Part shown: piece after piece, positions 8,304 through 17,310 of the stretch | Layout of the letters: each line of letters starts with the position of its first letter | How positions within the stretch are numbered: position 1 is the first letter of the stretch | NCBI RefSeq assembly: GCF_016861975.1 | Contig: NZ_BOMB01000017.1 | Location: 186,001 to 250,000 of the forward strand | Reading direction: 5' to 3' | Origin: Actinocatenispora rupis | GTDB taxonomy: Bacteria; Actinomycetota; Actinomycetes; Mycobacteriales; Micromonosporaceae | Length of the DNA stretch: 64,000 nt | The notes under the pieces: model-generated | Told to the model about the DNA's origin: nothing | What the model saw: the letters and a program-made list of their open reading frames with translations, nothing else | The model's database searches: none | Program-made: the position numbers and the translations under genes

Positions 8304-9029
8304 TCACCAGGGCACGACGCCGTCGTCGTCGAAGAAGCCGCCGGTCGGGCCGTCGTCGGGCAGGGTCGCGAGCCGGATCGCGATCGCCGCACCCTGCTCG
8401 GGCGTACGCACGCCGCGGAAGCCGTTGAGGTCGGTCGCGCAGAACCCGGGGCAGCCGGCGTTGATCAGGATGTTCGTGTCGCTCAACTGCTTGGCGTACT
8501 GGAGGGTCACGGCGTTCAGGAACGTCTTCGACGGGGCGTACGCGACGGAGATCGGTCCGGTCTGCGCGCCCGGCGTGCTCTGCCGCATGAGCGACCCGAC
8601 GGTACTGGACATGTTGACGATGCGCGGGGAGCCGGACCGGCGCAGCAGCGGCAGCATCGCGTTGGTGAGGCGGATGACGCCGAGCACGTTGGTCTCCACC
8701 GCGGTCCGTACGGTGTCGAGGTCGGCGCCGATCGGGTCCTGCGGCATGCCACCGGTGACGCCGGCGTTGTTGACGAGTACGTCGAGGTGGCCGGCCCGCC
8801 CGTCGATCAGTTCGGCGGCGGCGGTGACGCTCGCGTCGTCGGTCACGTCCAGCGGTACGCCGAACGCGTCGACGCCCTCGGCGCGCAGCTTCGCCACCGC
8901 GGCCTCCCGGCGCGTGCCGTCCCGGGCGCCGACCCCGACGCTCCAGCCGAGCCGCCCGAGGCCCAGCGCGATCTCGTACCCGATGCCCTTGTTTGCGCCG
9001 CTGACCAGCGCGATCGTCTGTTCGCTCAT
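8304..9029 (-). CDS. SDR family NAD(P)-dependent oxidoreductase
   Basis: A 241-residue classical short-chain dehydrogenase. GANKGIG (about residue 11) is the dinucleotide-binding glycine motif, NNAG is in DVLVNNAG, the serine region is VNMSSTVGS, and the catalytic Y-x-x-x-K is YAPSK. This arrangement resembles carbonyl-reductase-like SDRs that start GANKGIG. It is divergent from a LysR regulator with a T-N11-A box between them, so it is likely that regulator's target. The substrate is unknown. Confidence 0.9.
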   Translation of the reverse strand: MSEQTIALVSGANKGIGYEIALGLGRLGWSVGVGARDGTRREAAVAKLRAEGVDAFGVPLDVTDDASVTAAAELIDGRAGHLDVLVNNAGVTGGMPQDPIGADLDTVRTAVETNVLGVIRLTNAMLPLLRRSGSPRIVNMSSTVGSLMRQSTPGAQTGPISVAYAPSKTFLNAVTLQYAKQLSDTNILINAGCPGFCATDLNGFRGVRTPEQGAAIAIRLATLPDDGPTGGFFDDDGVVPW

Positions 9030-9085
9030 GCCTTCGATGCTGTCCGCCGCGGGGCGCGGGCGCCAACACCGGCTGGGTCGCCGGT

Positions 9086-9102
9086 GATACCCGACAGGTA
9101 TC
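9086..9102. promoter_or_regulatory. LysR box between SDR and LysR genes
   Basis: GATACC-CGACA-GGTATC is a perfect inverted repeat that fits the LysR T-N11-A rule exactly (T-ACCCGACAGGT-A). It is 22 bp upstream of the LysR start and 57 bp from the divergent SDR start. Confidence 0.75.
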
Positions 9103-9124
9103 AGCTCCGCGGTACGGTGGCTCC

Positions 9125-9964
9125 ATGGAGACGCGGGAGCTGCGCTACTTCGTCGCCGTCGCCGAGGAACTGCACTTCGGGCGGGCCGCGCAGCGGTTGG
9201 GGATCGCCCAGCCGCCGCTGTCGCGCGCGATCCGCCAGCTCGAACGGCGCCTCGGCGTCACCCTCTTCGAACGCAGCAGCCGCGCCGTCACCCTCACCGA
9301 CGCCGGCGAGGTACTGCTGCGCGAGGGGCGCGCCGCGCTGGACGCCGTCGCCGCCGCCGACCGCCGTACCCGACGCGCCGCGACCGGCCGCCCCGGGCTG
9401 GTGCTCGTCACGAAGGCCGGCGCCTCCAGCGAACTGCTCGCCAAGCTGCTCGACGCGTACGCCACGGAGCCGGACGCGGTCGCCGTCGACGTCCAGCTGT
9501 GCGGCCCCGCGGAACAGGAACGGCTGCTGCGCGACGGCCGGGCCGACGTGGCGCTGCTGCACCGGCCGTACGACTCGGCGGTCGGGTTCGACACCGAGGA
9601 CCTGCGCACCGAGGGGCAGGTCGTACTGCTGCCGGCCGGGCACCCGCTGACCACCCGCCCGCACGTACGCCTGGCGGAGGTCACCGCGCTGCCCGACCTG
9701 CCGCTGCCGCGCTGGCCCGACCCCGACGGCGGGTACCCGGACGGCCCCGGCCCGCCCGTACGCGACAACGCCCAATTGCTGCAACTGATCGCGCTCGGCC
9801 GCACCGTCGCGGTACTCCCCGAGTCGGTGCGCGTGCACCTGCACGAGGGCCTCGCCGCCGTACCGGTGCTCGACGCGCCCGAGGTGACGACCATGATCGC
9901 GTGGCCGCCGCACAGCCGGTCCCGCGCGCTCGCCGCCCTCGTCCGTACCGCCACGCGTCTCTGA
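9125..9964 (+). CDS. LysR family transcriptional regulator
   Basis: A 279-residue LTTR. The N-terminal helix-turn-helix begins METRELRYFVAVAEELHFGRAAQRL and continues through QPPLSRAIRQLERRLGVTLF, as expected for the family. The remainder is the periplasmic-binding-like effector domain (about residues 90-279). The effector cannot be predicted. Divergence from the SDR gene and the shared palindrome at 9086-9102 suggest autoregulation and control of that gene. Confidence 0.9.
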   Translation: METRELRYFVAVAEELHFGRAAQRLGIAQPPLSRAIRQLERRLGVTLFERSSRAVTLTDAGEVLLREGRAALDAVAAADRRTRRAATGRPGLVLVTKAGASSELLAKLLDAYATEPDAVAVDVQLCGPAEQERLLRDGRADVALLHRPYDSAVGFDTEDLRTEGQVVLLPAGHPLTTRPHVRLAEVTALPDLPLPRWPDPDGGYPDGPGPPVRDNAQLLQLIALGRTVAVLPESVRVHLHEGLAAVPVLDAPEVTTMIAWPPHSRSRALAALVRTATRL

Positions 9965-10101
9965 GCGGCGGCCGTCTCGCGCGGCGAGCGGTCGCGAGGC
10001 GTACCGGCCGGATTCCGGGACGGTGTTGCGGTGGCGGCACGTGCTCCGAAGGATGACCGGGGGCACGTCCGTGTCCCGTTCCTTCACCGAAGGGGAACCG
10101 C

Positions 10102-11991
10102 ATGCGAAGACTCGCGATGCGTCATGTCGGCCGGCTGCTGGCCGGGCTGATGGTGGTGGCGGCCGTGTCGGCGGGTGCGACGGCGGCGTCGGCGACTGAC
10201 GACGGTTCGGGTTCGACCGACGTGGCCCGGGCCCGGGTCGCCGCCGACGTCCTCATGCACTCGTACGATCCGGTCAAGGCGTGGTGGCCGTCGAGTTGGT
10301 GGAACTCCGCGGTCGCCCTGCAGACGATCGGCGACTACATGCAGCGCACGGGCGACCGCCGGTACGTGGGGCAGTTGGACAACACGTTCGAGAAGGACAA
10401 GGGCGTGTTCCCGCCGGGCGTGCTGTCCGGGGATCCGTTGCTGGGCAACTTCACCAGCCGCGCGATCGACGACTCCGAGTGGTGGGGCCTGACCTGGGTC
10501 CAGGCGTACGACCTGACCGGGAACCGGAAGTACCTGGACATGGCCGAGACGATCGCGACGTACGCCTACGGCTACTGGGATCCCGGTACGTGCGGCGGCG
10601 GCGTGTGGTGGGACGCCGAGAAGACGTACAAGAACGCGGTGACCAACGGTCTGTTCATCCGGCTGACGGCGGAGCTGCACAACCGGATCCCGGGCGACCG
10701 TACGTGGTTGTCGCGGGCGACGACGGCGTGGCACTGGTTCACCGCGAGCGGGCTGATCAACTCGTCCGGCCTGGTCAACGACGGGCTCACCAGCGCCTGC
10801 GCGAGCAACGGGCAGACGGTGTGGAGCTACAACCAGGGGCTCGCCATCGGCGCGGGCATGGAGCTGTGGCGGGCGACCCACGACCCGTCCGTACGGGCGA
10901 CCGCGTTGCGTCTCGCGGACGCCGGGATCACCTCGTCGGCGCTCAATGACAACGGTGTCTTGCGCGAGTCGTGCGACCCGCTCGGCAGTACCTGCGACGA
11001 CAACGCGAAGCAGTTCAAGGGCGTGTTCCTGCGGTACCTGATGGACGTCGCGGACACCACGCACGACCCGCGGTACACCGGGTTCGTGGCGCGGCAGGCG
11101 GCGAGCATCTGGGCCACCGACCGGAACGCGGGCGGCCAGCTCGGCGAACGCTGGGCCGGCGCGACCAGTGCCACCTCGCCGAACACGTTCGACTGGCGTA
11201 CCCAGGCGAGCGCGCTCAGCGCCCTGATCGCCGCGGTACCGACGCCCGCGCCGCGCTGGTCGCTGTCGGCCACCCTGTCGCCGGCGACCCCGGTGGTCAT
11301 CCCCGCGAGCGGCGGGCCCACCACGGTGGACCTGGACCTGTCGGTCGCGGCGACCTCGCCCGGCCCGGTACCGATGACCGCGACGGTCGGCGTCACCGGA
11401 CCGGACGGCTGGACGGTGACGGCCGCGCGGCGCTCGGTCTCCTTGCGCCCCAACGGAAGCGCCACCCCCGCCACCGGTACGGTGCCGGTGCGCGTGCAGG
11501 TACCGGCGGACGCGGCGGACGGCCACCACACGGTCAACGCCACCGTCGGCGCGGACCCCGACCTGAGCTTCCAGGCGACGGCGGACATCCTCGTCACGCA
11601 CACGATCGACTTCGACACCGGTACTCCGGCGGAGCAGACGTGGATCGCCGACGCCGACGGGTCGCAGAGCAACGGCGTGCAGAACCGGTTCGCCGACAAC
11701 GACCACTACATCGTCTACCGGTTCCCGTTGCCGGCCGACACCGCGCACGCGAGCGTCACGCTCGCCATCGACAACGAGTTCCTGGTACAGGCCGGCCCCG
11801 ACGGTACGTCGTGGAGCACGGTGCTGCGGGAGGACCGCGAGATCCACGACGGGTCGAACCGCGCCGACCGTACGGTCGACCTGACGCCGTACCTCGGCCC
11901 GGACAAGGCCGTCTACGTACGGGTGGCGGACAGCTTCCCGCAGGACGGCTGGGGTGGCCGCGTCGCGCACGTGTCCGTGAGCTTCGGCTGA
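10102..11991 (+). CDS. Secreted GH76-like alpha-1,6-mannan hydrolase with C-terminal beta domains
   Basis: A 629-residue exported protein: a basic N-terminus, a hydrophobic stretch and a likely cleavage after ATAASA (about residue 31). Residues about 40-390 match GH76 endo-alpha-1,6-mannanases: WWNSAVALQTIGDYM, the catalytic Asp pair in AIDDSEWWGLTW, GGGVWWDAEKTYKNAVTNGL, and WSYNQGLAIGAGMEL. Residues about 395-500 resemble a NEW3/Ig-like domain, and the final 130 residues are a beta-rich domain containing DFDTGTP. The likely substrate is yeast or fungal mannan. RBS GAAGGGG precedes the ATG. It stands alone, with a strong hairpin downstream. Confidence 0.85.
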   Translation: MRRLAMRHVGRLLAGLMVVAAVSAGATAASATDDGSGSTDVARARVAADVLMHSYDPVKAWWPSSWWNSAVALQTIGDYMQRTGDRRYVGQLDNTFEKDKGVFPPGVLSGDPLLGNFTSRAIDDSEWWGLTWVQAYDLTGNRKYLDMAETIATYAYGYWDPGTCGGGVWWDAEKTYKNAVTNGLFIRLTAELHNRIPGDRTWLSRATTAWHWFTASGLINSSGLVNDGLTSACASNGQTVWSYNQGLAIGAGMELWRATHDPSVRATALRLADAGITSSALNDNGVLRESCDPLGSTCDDNAKQFKGVFLRYLMDVADTTHDPRYTGFVARQAASIWATDRNAGGQLGERWAGATSATSPNTFDWRTQASALSALIAAVPTPAPRWSLSATLSPATPVVIPASGGPTTVDLDLSVAATSPGPVPMTATVGVTGPDGWTVTAARRSVSLRPNGSATPATGTVPVRVQVPADAADGHHTVNATVGADPDLSFQATADILVTHTIDFDTGTPAEQTWIADADGSQSNGVQNRFADNDHYIVYRFPLPADTAHASVTLAIDNEFLVQAGPDGTSWSTVLREDREIHDGSNRADRTVDLTPYLGPDKAVYVRVADSFPQDGWGGRVAHVSVSFG

Positions 11992-11997
11992 GTCGTC

Positions 11998-12026
11998 GGT
12001 CCCGGCCACCACCCGTGGCCGGGACC
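11998..12026 (+). terminator. Intrinsic-type hairpin after GH76 gene
   Basis: Perfect 12-bp arms GGTCCCGGCCAC and GTGGCCGGGACC with a 5-nt loop begin 7 nt after the stop codon. No U-tract follows. Confidence 0.75.
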
Positions 12027-12045
12027 GCGACCATACTTCTCCGAC

Positions 12046-12375
12046 ATGGACCTGGACGAGTACCAGCGCGGCGCCCTGCGTACCGCGGCGCCGCGCGACA
12101 AGCACAACGAGCTGATCCACCTGGTACTCGGGCTGGTCGGCGAGTCCGGCGAGATCGCCGAGAAGTTCAAGAAGTGGATCCGGGACCTCGACAGCGACGA
12201 GTCGCGGATCGACCGGGCCGACATCGCCAAGGAACTCGGCGACGTCCTCTGGTACGTGGCGGTCCTCGCCGACCACCTCGACCTGTCGCTGGACGAGGTC
12301 GCGGCGGTCAACCTGGCCAAGCTCGCCAGCCGGCAGCGCCGTGGCGTACTGCGCGGCAGCGGCGACGACCGCTGA
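12046..12375 (+). CDS. MazG-like nucleotide pyrophosphohydrolase
   Basis: A 109-residue all-alpha NTP pyrophosphatase of the MazG superfamily. The metal-binding E-x-x-E in GESGEIAEKFKKW (about residues 36-39) and E-x-x-D in AKELGDVLWYV (about residues 65-68) are both present. One MazG domain only, in contrast to the two in E. coli MazG. Such proteins hydrolyse non-canonical or excess (d)NTPs. No operon partner is apparent; the GH76 terminator lies just upstream. Confidence 0.88.
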   Translation: MDLDEYQRGALRTAAPRDKHNELIHLVLGLVGESGEIAEKFKKWIRDLDSDESRIDRADIAKELGDVLWYVAVLADHLDLSLDEVAAVNLAKLASRQRRGVLRGSGDDR

Positions 12376-12403
12376 ACGCCCGCAACCCGGTGTCGCCAGC
12401 ACG

Positions 12404-13639
12404 TCAGGTACGGTCCGGGCAGGGCTCGCTGGCTGCGGCCGGGTCGGCGGAACCGTTGCGGCGCACGGCATCCAACGCACCACGGGGTACGAGCCAGGCG
12501 ACGAGCGCGGCGCCCGCGTACCCCGCGCCCAGCAGCGCCGACCCCGGCCACCCGGCCACGCCGTACGCGGCGGTCGTGGTGACGGCGCCGAGCGCGGAGC
12601 CGACGGAGTAGAAGACCATGTAGGCGCCGATCGTACGGCTGGCGTGCGCCGGGTGCCGGGCGGTGATGAGGTGCTGGCTGCTGACGTGCACGGCCTGTAC
12701 CGCGAAGTCGAGCAGTACGACGCCGACCACCAGCGGCCACAGGGAGCGGCCGAGCAGTGCGCTCGCCGCCCACGAGACGATCAGGAGCAGGAGCGACCAG
12801 CCGGTGACGGTGTCGGCGCGACCGCGGTCGGCCCAGCGGCCCGCGTGGGCGGCGGCGAGCGCGCCGGCGAGTCCGGCGAGCCCGAGCAGGCCGATCCGGG
12901 CGGGGGACAGGTGCCAGGGTGCGGCGCCGAGCGGCAGCGCGACACCGCTCCACAGCGTCCCGAACGACGCGAACAGCAGCAGCGTGATCAGCGCCCGCCC
13001 GCGGAACACCCGGTCGCCGCGCACCAGGCGCCCCATCGCGACCAGACTCTCCCGGTACCGTGCGGCGCCGCCGGTGGGTCGCGGGTCGGGCGGCAGCGCC
13101 GCCAGGACGACCAGGGCCAGCAGCAGTGACGCGGCGGCGAGCAGCACGTACACGCCGCGCCAGCCGGCGACGCCCGACAGGTAGCCGGCGACCGTACGGG
13201 CACCGAGGATCCCGAGTACGACGCCGGAGGTGACCACGCCGATCGTGCGGCCACGTTCGGCGGGCGGTGCCACGGCCGCGGCGTACGCGACGGCGATCTG
13301 GACGACGACCGCGAACAGCCCCGCGACCCCGAGCCCGACGAGTACCAGGGCGGGGGTGGGCGCGACGGCGACGGCAGCAGTACCGACCGCGCCGAGGGCG
13401 AGGTGGGCGGCGACGAGCCGGCGCCGGTCGGTGAGATCGCCCAGCGGTACCAGGATGAGCAGGCCGACGAGGTAGCCGATCTGGCCGGCGGCGACCAGCC
13501 AGCCGGTCGCGCCGGGCGGCAACCCGAGGTCGGCGCCGGCGGCACGGACGAGGGGTTGGGCGGCGTAGATGCCGGCCACGGCGACCGCGCACACCGTCGC
13601 GAGCAGCAGCCGCCGGGCCGTCCAGGACGCACCGGTCAT
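12404..13639 (-). CDS. MFS transporter, divergent from HxlR regulator
   Basis: A 411-residue twelve-helix transporter. Motif A is seen as LVPLGDLTDRRRL after helix 2, and HLITARHPAHASRTIGAYMVFYS marks the second half. An ATG at 13639 directly follows a GTG at 13642; either could be used. It resembles drug or sugar-efflux MFS proteins commonly placed opposite HxlR regulators. A copy of the dispersed 25-bp palindrome lies inside the last 23 codons and changes the C-terminal tail (VRRNGSADP), which is unusual because other copies are intergenic. Confidence 0.87.
   Translation of the reverse strand: MTGASWTARRLLLATVCAVAVAGIYAAQPLVRAAGADLGLPPGATGWLVAAGQIGYLVGLLILVPLGDLTDRRRLVAAHLALGAVGTAAVAVAPTPALVLVGLGVAGLFAVVVQIAVAYAAAVAPPAERGRTIGVVTSGVVLGILGARTVAGYLSGVAGWRGVYVLLAAASLLLALVVLAALPPDPRPTGGAARYRESLVAMGRLVRGDRVFRGRALITLLLFASFGTLWSGVALPLGAAPWHLSPARIGLLGLAGLAGALAAAHAGRWADRGRADTVTGWSLLLLIVSWAASALLGRSLWPLVVGVVLLDFAVQAVHVSSQHLITARHPAHASRTIGAYMVFYSVGSALGAVTTTAAYGVAGWPGSALLGAGYAGAALVAWLVPRGALDAVRRNGSADPAAASEPCPDRT
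12449..12473. repeat. Dispersed palindrome, copy embedded in a CDS
   Basis: GGAACCGTTG-CGGCG-CACGGCATCC fits the family with one missing base in the right arm. It lies inside the 3' end of the MFS gene and encodes part of its C-terminal tail. Confidence 0.5.
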
Positions 13640-13648
13640 CACGAATCC

Positions 13649-13673
13649 AATCGGTAGCAGTGTGCAACCGATT
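13649..13673. promoter_or_regulatory. Possible HxlR operator
   Basis: AATCGGT and ACCGATT are exact inverted repeats with 11 bp between them, in the 80-bp AT-richer gap separating the divergent MFS and HxlR genes. Confidence 0.45.
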
Positions 13674-13722
13674 CACCGTATGCAAGAATGGTTTCAGATC
13701 GCAACTCATTGGAGGTGTGGCG

Positions 13723-14184
13723 GTGGCGACCGACCGACCCGAGGCGCTCACGGCCGAGCACTGGACCGACCCGACCTGCCCGGTCGCCCGCGCCCTGGAC
13801 CTCGTCGGCGACCGCTGGAGCCTGCTCATCGTCCGCGACGCGATGGACGGTGCGACCGGCTTCACCGACTTCCACCGCCGGCTCGGCATCGCCCGCAACA
13901 TCCTCACCGACCGGCTGCGCCGCCTCGTCGACCACGGCATCCTCACCCGCGACACCGCCCCGTCCGGCAAGCGCCAGACGTACGCGCTCACCGCGGCGGG
14001 TCGCGACCTGTTCACCGCCGTCGTCGCGCTCCGCCAGTGGGGCGAACGGCACGCCTTCGCCGCCGACGAGCCCCGCTCCGTACTCGTCGACCAGCACGGC
14101 GCCGTCGTACCGCCGCTGCGGCCCCGCGACCGCGCCGGCAATCCCTTGCGTAGCACCACGACCCACGTCCAGAAGCCGGACTGA
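13723..14184 (+). CDS. HxlR family transcriptional regulator
   Basis: A 153-residue winged-helix regulator. The HxlR hallmark segment CPVARALDLVGDRWSLLIVRDAMDG, the helix GIARNILTDRLRRLVDHGIL and the wing TYALTAAGRDL are all present; the single Cys sits at the N-terminus of the domain as in redox- or aldehyde-sensing HxlR proteins. GTG 13723 is chosen because GGAG lies 8 nt upstream; GTG 13717 is too close to it. It probably controls the divergent MFS gene. Confidence 0.9.
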   Translation: MATDRPEALTAEHWTDPTCPVARALDLVGDRWSLLIVRDAMDGATGFTDFHRRLGIARNILTDRLRRLVDHGILTRDTAPSGKRQTYALTAAGRDLFTAVVALRQWGERHAFAADEPRSVLVDQHGAVVPPLRPRDRAGNPLRSTTTHVQKPD

Positions 14185-14202
14185 CGCCGGCGTACCCGGG
14201 GG

Positions 14203-14583
14203 TCAGCGGGCGAGCTGCTGGAGGGTCCAGCCGTTGCCGTCCGGGTCCGTGAACGCCGCGTACGAGACGGTCGGCTTGCCCGGCGCGGACATCTCGGTCA
14301 CCTCGGCGACGTCGACGCCGCGGCCGGCGAGTTCGGCGCGCGCGGCGTGGATGTCGTCGACCACGAGGTGCAGTCCCTGTACCGATCCCGGCGCGGTGCC
14401 GACGACGCCGCGGCCGAACGCGACGGAGCAGGCCGACCCCGGCGGCGTCACCTGCACGACCCGGAACTCGTCGGTCGGGCTGAAGTCGACGTCGACGCCG
14501 AAGCCGAGCCGGTCGACGTAGAACGCCTTGGCGCGGTCGACGTCGGTGACGGGCAGCGGTACCAGTTCGAGGCGGAAGTCCAT
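14203..14583 (-). CDS. VOC (glyoxalase/bleomycin-resistance fold) protein
   Basis: A 126-residue protein starting MDFRLELVPLPVTDVDRAKAFYVDRLGF, the classic first beta-alpha-beta unit of a VOC domain; the second unit contains GLHLVVDDIHAARAEL, and the end is FTDPDGNGWTLQQL. The ATG at 14583 is preceded by AAGGGAA. Metal ligands His and Glu are possible but the reaction is unknown. Confidence 0.88.
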   Translation of the reverse strand: MDFRLELVPLPVTDVDRAKAFYVDRLGFGVDVDFSPTDEFRVVQVTPPGSACSVAFGRGVVGTAPGSVQGLHLVVDDIHAARAELAGRGVDVAEVTEMSAPGKPTVSYAAFTDPDGNGWTLQQLAR

Positions 14584-14730
14584 GTCGGCGGTTCCCTTCG
14601 TGAGCCGTACTCGGTCAACCTTCACTGGTAGGTCGAGTGCCGCGGGCCGGAATCGACAACCCGTACGGAGGAGTTCGCCGCGCGATCGGACGGGTGTGCG
14701 CGCCGCGCACAGCGCGCACACCCGCCACGG

Positions 14731-15957
14731 TCAGTCGATCGCCTGGTACAGGGTGGTCCAGAAGTCGTGCATGAGCTGGATCGAGCTCGGCACCGACGCG
14801 CCGACCTGGGTGAGCAGGATGCCGGTGAGCCGGTTCGTCGGGTCGGCGTACGTCGAGGTGCCGCTGCCGCCGTCCCACCCGAACTGGCCGACCGGCGCGT
14901 AGTCGCCCCGGTACGTGCGCACCGCCATGCCGAAGCCCCAGCCGCCGTGCTGCCCCTGCCCGAACGAGATGTGCACGTTGTCGCGGGCCATCGTGTCGCG
15001 GGCGGCCTGCTGCTCCGGCGTGAGCCGGTTGCTGGTCATCAGTTCGACGGCCGGTCGGGACAGGATCCGCTCGCCGCCGTGCGTTCCGCCGTTGAGCAGC
15101 ATCCGGAAGTACGCGTGGTAGTCGTCGGCGGTGGACACGAGCCCGCCGCCGCCACCCTGGAACGCCGGCGGCTGGTGCCACCGCCCGCCCTTCGCCGCGT
15201 CCCACACGTGGAACTCGCCGCTCTGCGGGTCCGGCGCGTACAGGGTGGGCATCCGGTCGATCTTGTGGTCGGGCACGTGGAAGCCGGTGTCGGTCATGCC
15301 CAGCGGCCCGAAGATCCGCTCCTGCAGGAAGTCCCCGAACGGCTGGCCGGTCACCCGCGACACCAGCACGCCCGCCAGGTCACTGGCGATCTGGTACTGC
15401 CAGCGCTCGCCGGGCTGGTGCATCAGCGGCAGTTCGCCGAGGCGCCGCATCCACTCGTCCGGCCCGGGCATCGGCTCGGGCAGGTTCGGCGTGATGCCCT
15501 GCTCGAAGATCCGGTTCATGATCGGCGTACCGATCACGGTCATGTCCATGCCGAGCCCGAACGTGGACGTCAGCACGTCCCGTACGGTGATCGGCCGGCG
15601 CGCCGGGACGGTGTCGTCCAGCGGGCTGTCGATCCGGCGCAGCACCTGCCGGTTCGCCAGCTCCGGCAGCCACGGCTCGACCGGATCGTCCAGCCGCAGC
15701 CGGCACTCGTCGAGCAGGACCATCGCCGCCGCGATCGACACCGGCTTCGACGTGGACGCCATCCGGAAGATGGTGTCCCGGCGCATCGGCGCGCCGCCCT
15801 CGTGCTCCATCGTGCCCACGGTCTCGACGTGCGTCTCGTCGCCCCGGCTGTACAGGGCGACGACGCCGGGGATCCGCCCCGACTCGACGTGCCGCGCCAG
15901 CACCTCGCGTACCCTGCGCTGCCCCGTACCGGAGAAGCCGCCGTCGTCCTGACACAT
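14731..15957 (-). CDS. Serine hydrolase (class C beta-lactamase/esterase family)
   Basis: A 408-residue cytoplasmic-type beta-lactamase-fold hydrolase. The nucleophile motif S-x-x-K is STSK (about residue 68), the Tyr motif is YQIAS (about 188), and the third-strand motif is WDGGSG in place of K-T-G. This pattern fits EstB-like esterases rather than penicillin-binding beta-lactamases; no signal peptide is seen. It is divergent from a GbsR/MarR-type regulator at 16218 with a palindrome at 16005 between them. Confidence 0.88.
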   Translation of the reverse strand: MCQDDGGFSGTGQRRVREVLARHVESGRIPGVVALYSRGDETHVETVGTMEHEGGAPMRRDTIFRMASTSKPVSIAAAMVLLDECRLRLDDPVEPWLPELANRQVLRRIDSPLDDTVPARRPITVRDVLTSTFGLGMDMTVIGTPIMNRIFEQGITPNLPEPMPGPDEWMRRLGELPLMHQPGERWQYQIASDLAGVLVSRVTGQPFGDFLQERIFGPLGMTDTGFHVPDHKIDRMPTLYAPDPQSGEFHVWDAAKGGRWHQPPAFQGGGGGLVSTADDYHAYFRMLLNGGTHGGERILSRPAVELMTSNRLTPEQQAARDTMARDNVHISFGQGQHGGWGFGMAVRTYRGDYAPVGQFGWDGGSGTSTYADPTNRLTGILLTQVGASVPSSIQLMHDFWTTLYQAID

Positions 15958-16004
15958 CCCGCATCTCCCCGCGTCGCAACCTTCGGAAATCCCTGAACGC
16001 CCGC

Positions 16005-16022
16005 GAACGCTACATTGCGTTC
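16005..16022. promoter_or_regulatory. Palindrome in divergent promoter region
   Basis: GAACGC-TACATT-GCGTTC is a perfect 6-bp-arm inverted repeat 48 bp upstream of the serine-hydrolase start. It is a candidate operator for the divergent regulator. The surrounding 260 bp also holds two copies of TTGCAATG. Confidence 0.45.
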
Positions 16023-16217
16023 AGTATCTCGTCAACGTTTCTCGTGCGGCGAGATCCCCAGTACAAACCGGGTTTGCTGGGCTCTTATTGCAATGACAGT
16101 GGAGCTGAACGCAAGGGGTGTCGCCCCGCTCGTTCGTTGCAATGGGCTTGTTCCGCGGCGATACTGGGCGGCAGACGCCGCGGGCCAGGCCCGGCGTACA
16201 GGTGGGGGAGGCGACCG

Positions 16218-16931
16218 GTGCCCGGAGGCAGGCTGACCGACGAGGACCGCCGACACATCGCCGCCGGGCTGGCCGACGGGCTCGGGTACGCGGAGATCGG
16301 CCGGCGGCTCGGTCGCCCCGCCTCGACCGTCCTGCGTGAGGTCACCCGCAACGGCGGCCCCGACGGGTACGCCGCGGACCGGGCGCAGCGCGCCACCCGG
16401 CAGCGTGCCCGCCGCCGTACGCCGGGCCGCCGGCCGGCCGCGCCGCCCGCCGACGCCGGCCACGGGCGCGACCCGCGGGCGGTCGAGGACTTCGCCGAGT
16501 CGTTCACCGGGCTGCTCGTTCAGCAGGGCCTGCCGAGGATGGAAGCCAGGGTCCTGACCTGCCTGTACGTCACGGACGCGGGCGCGCTCACCGCCGCCGA
16601 GCTCGTCGCGCGGCTCCGCGTCAGCCCGGCGTCCGTCTCGCACGCCGTGACGTACCTGGAACGGCAGGGGCTGGTCGAGCGCGAGCGGGTGCCCGGCGAG
16701 CGCCGCGAACGGTACGTCGTCGACAACGAGATCTGGCTCCGGTCCACCCAGGCGGCCCTGGACATGAACCAGGTACTCGCGGACGCCTCCCGGCGCGGCG
16801 CCGAGGTACTCGGGGCCGACACCCGCGCCGGCGCCCGCTTCGGCACGTCCGCCGAGTACCTGGGGCTGATCAGTGCCGCCCTCCGGCACGCGACGGAGCA
16901 GTGGCAGCGGCGCCATCCCGCCGGCTCCTGA
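16218..16931 (+). CDS. GbsR/MarR-like regulator with IS30-type N-terminal HTH
   Basis: A 237-residue protein from the GTG at 16218, which has GGGGGAGG five bases upstream. Residues 1-55 (LTDEDRRHIAAGLADGLG, YAEIGRRLGRPASTVLREV) match the helix-turn-helix found at the N-terminus of IS30-family transposases. An Arg-rich linker follows. Residues about 90-230 are a MarR/GbsR winged helix (LTAAELVARLRVSPASVSHA, VTYLERQGLVERERVPGERRERY). The two-DNA-binding-domain fusion is found in actinomycete regulators. It probably controls the divergent serine hydrolase. Confidence 0.82.
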   Translation: MPGGRLTDEDRRHIAAGLADGLGYAEIGRRLGRPASTVLREVTRNGGPDGYAADRAQRATRQRARRRTPGRRPAAPPADAGHGRDPRAVEDFAESFTGLLVQQGLPRMEARVLTCLYVTDAGALTAAELVARLRVSPASVSHAVTYLERQGLVERERVPGERRERYVVDNEIWLRSTQAALDMNQVLADASRRGAEVLGADTRAGARFGTSAEYLGLISAALRHATEQWQRRHPAGS

Positions 16932-16977
16932 CCGCGGACCGGCCGATCCTGTCGGGGGTTCCGCGTACGCTGCCGGC

Positions 16978-17310
16978 ATGGCCGCACCGAACGCCCCCGA
17001 TCCCGACCCGCTCGGGCAGGTCCTCGCCGGCACCGCCGCGGCGTACCGGCGACGGTTCGAGCTGCGCAACTGCCGCGTCGGCCGGAGTACGGGGGCCGCC
17101 GTGCACGCGGTGCGGCTCGTCCGGTGGGTCGGCGGGGTGGAGGTGCCGGCGCCCGCGTGCCACGTCGGGATCGGCGGCTGGGACCTGTCCGCGCTGGAGC
17201 CGTCCACGCAGCGGGTGACCTGCCGTCGCTGTCTCAGACTCCGCCCGGACGACACCGCCGACGGCGCCGGCCCGGTCCCCGCGCCGCTACAACTTCCCTT
17301 GCCGCTCTAG
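16978..17310 (+). CDS. Hypothetical protein with C-terminal CxxC
   Basis: A 110-residue basic protein of no recognised family, starting at the first ATG after the upstream gene. It has cysteines in NCRVG, PACHVG and TCRRC, so a small structural zinc site is possible. It ends with a proline/leucine-rich tail. It is 46 bp downstream of the GbsR-like gene and may be co-transcribed with it. Confidence 0.6.
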   Translation: MAAPNAPDPDPLGQVLAGTAAAYRRRFELRNCRVGRSTGAAVHAVRLVRWVGGVEVPAPACHVGIGGWDLSALEPSTQRVTCRRCLRLRPDDTADGAGPVPAPLQLPLPL

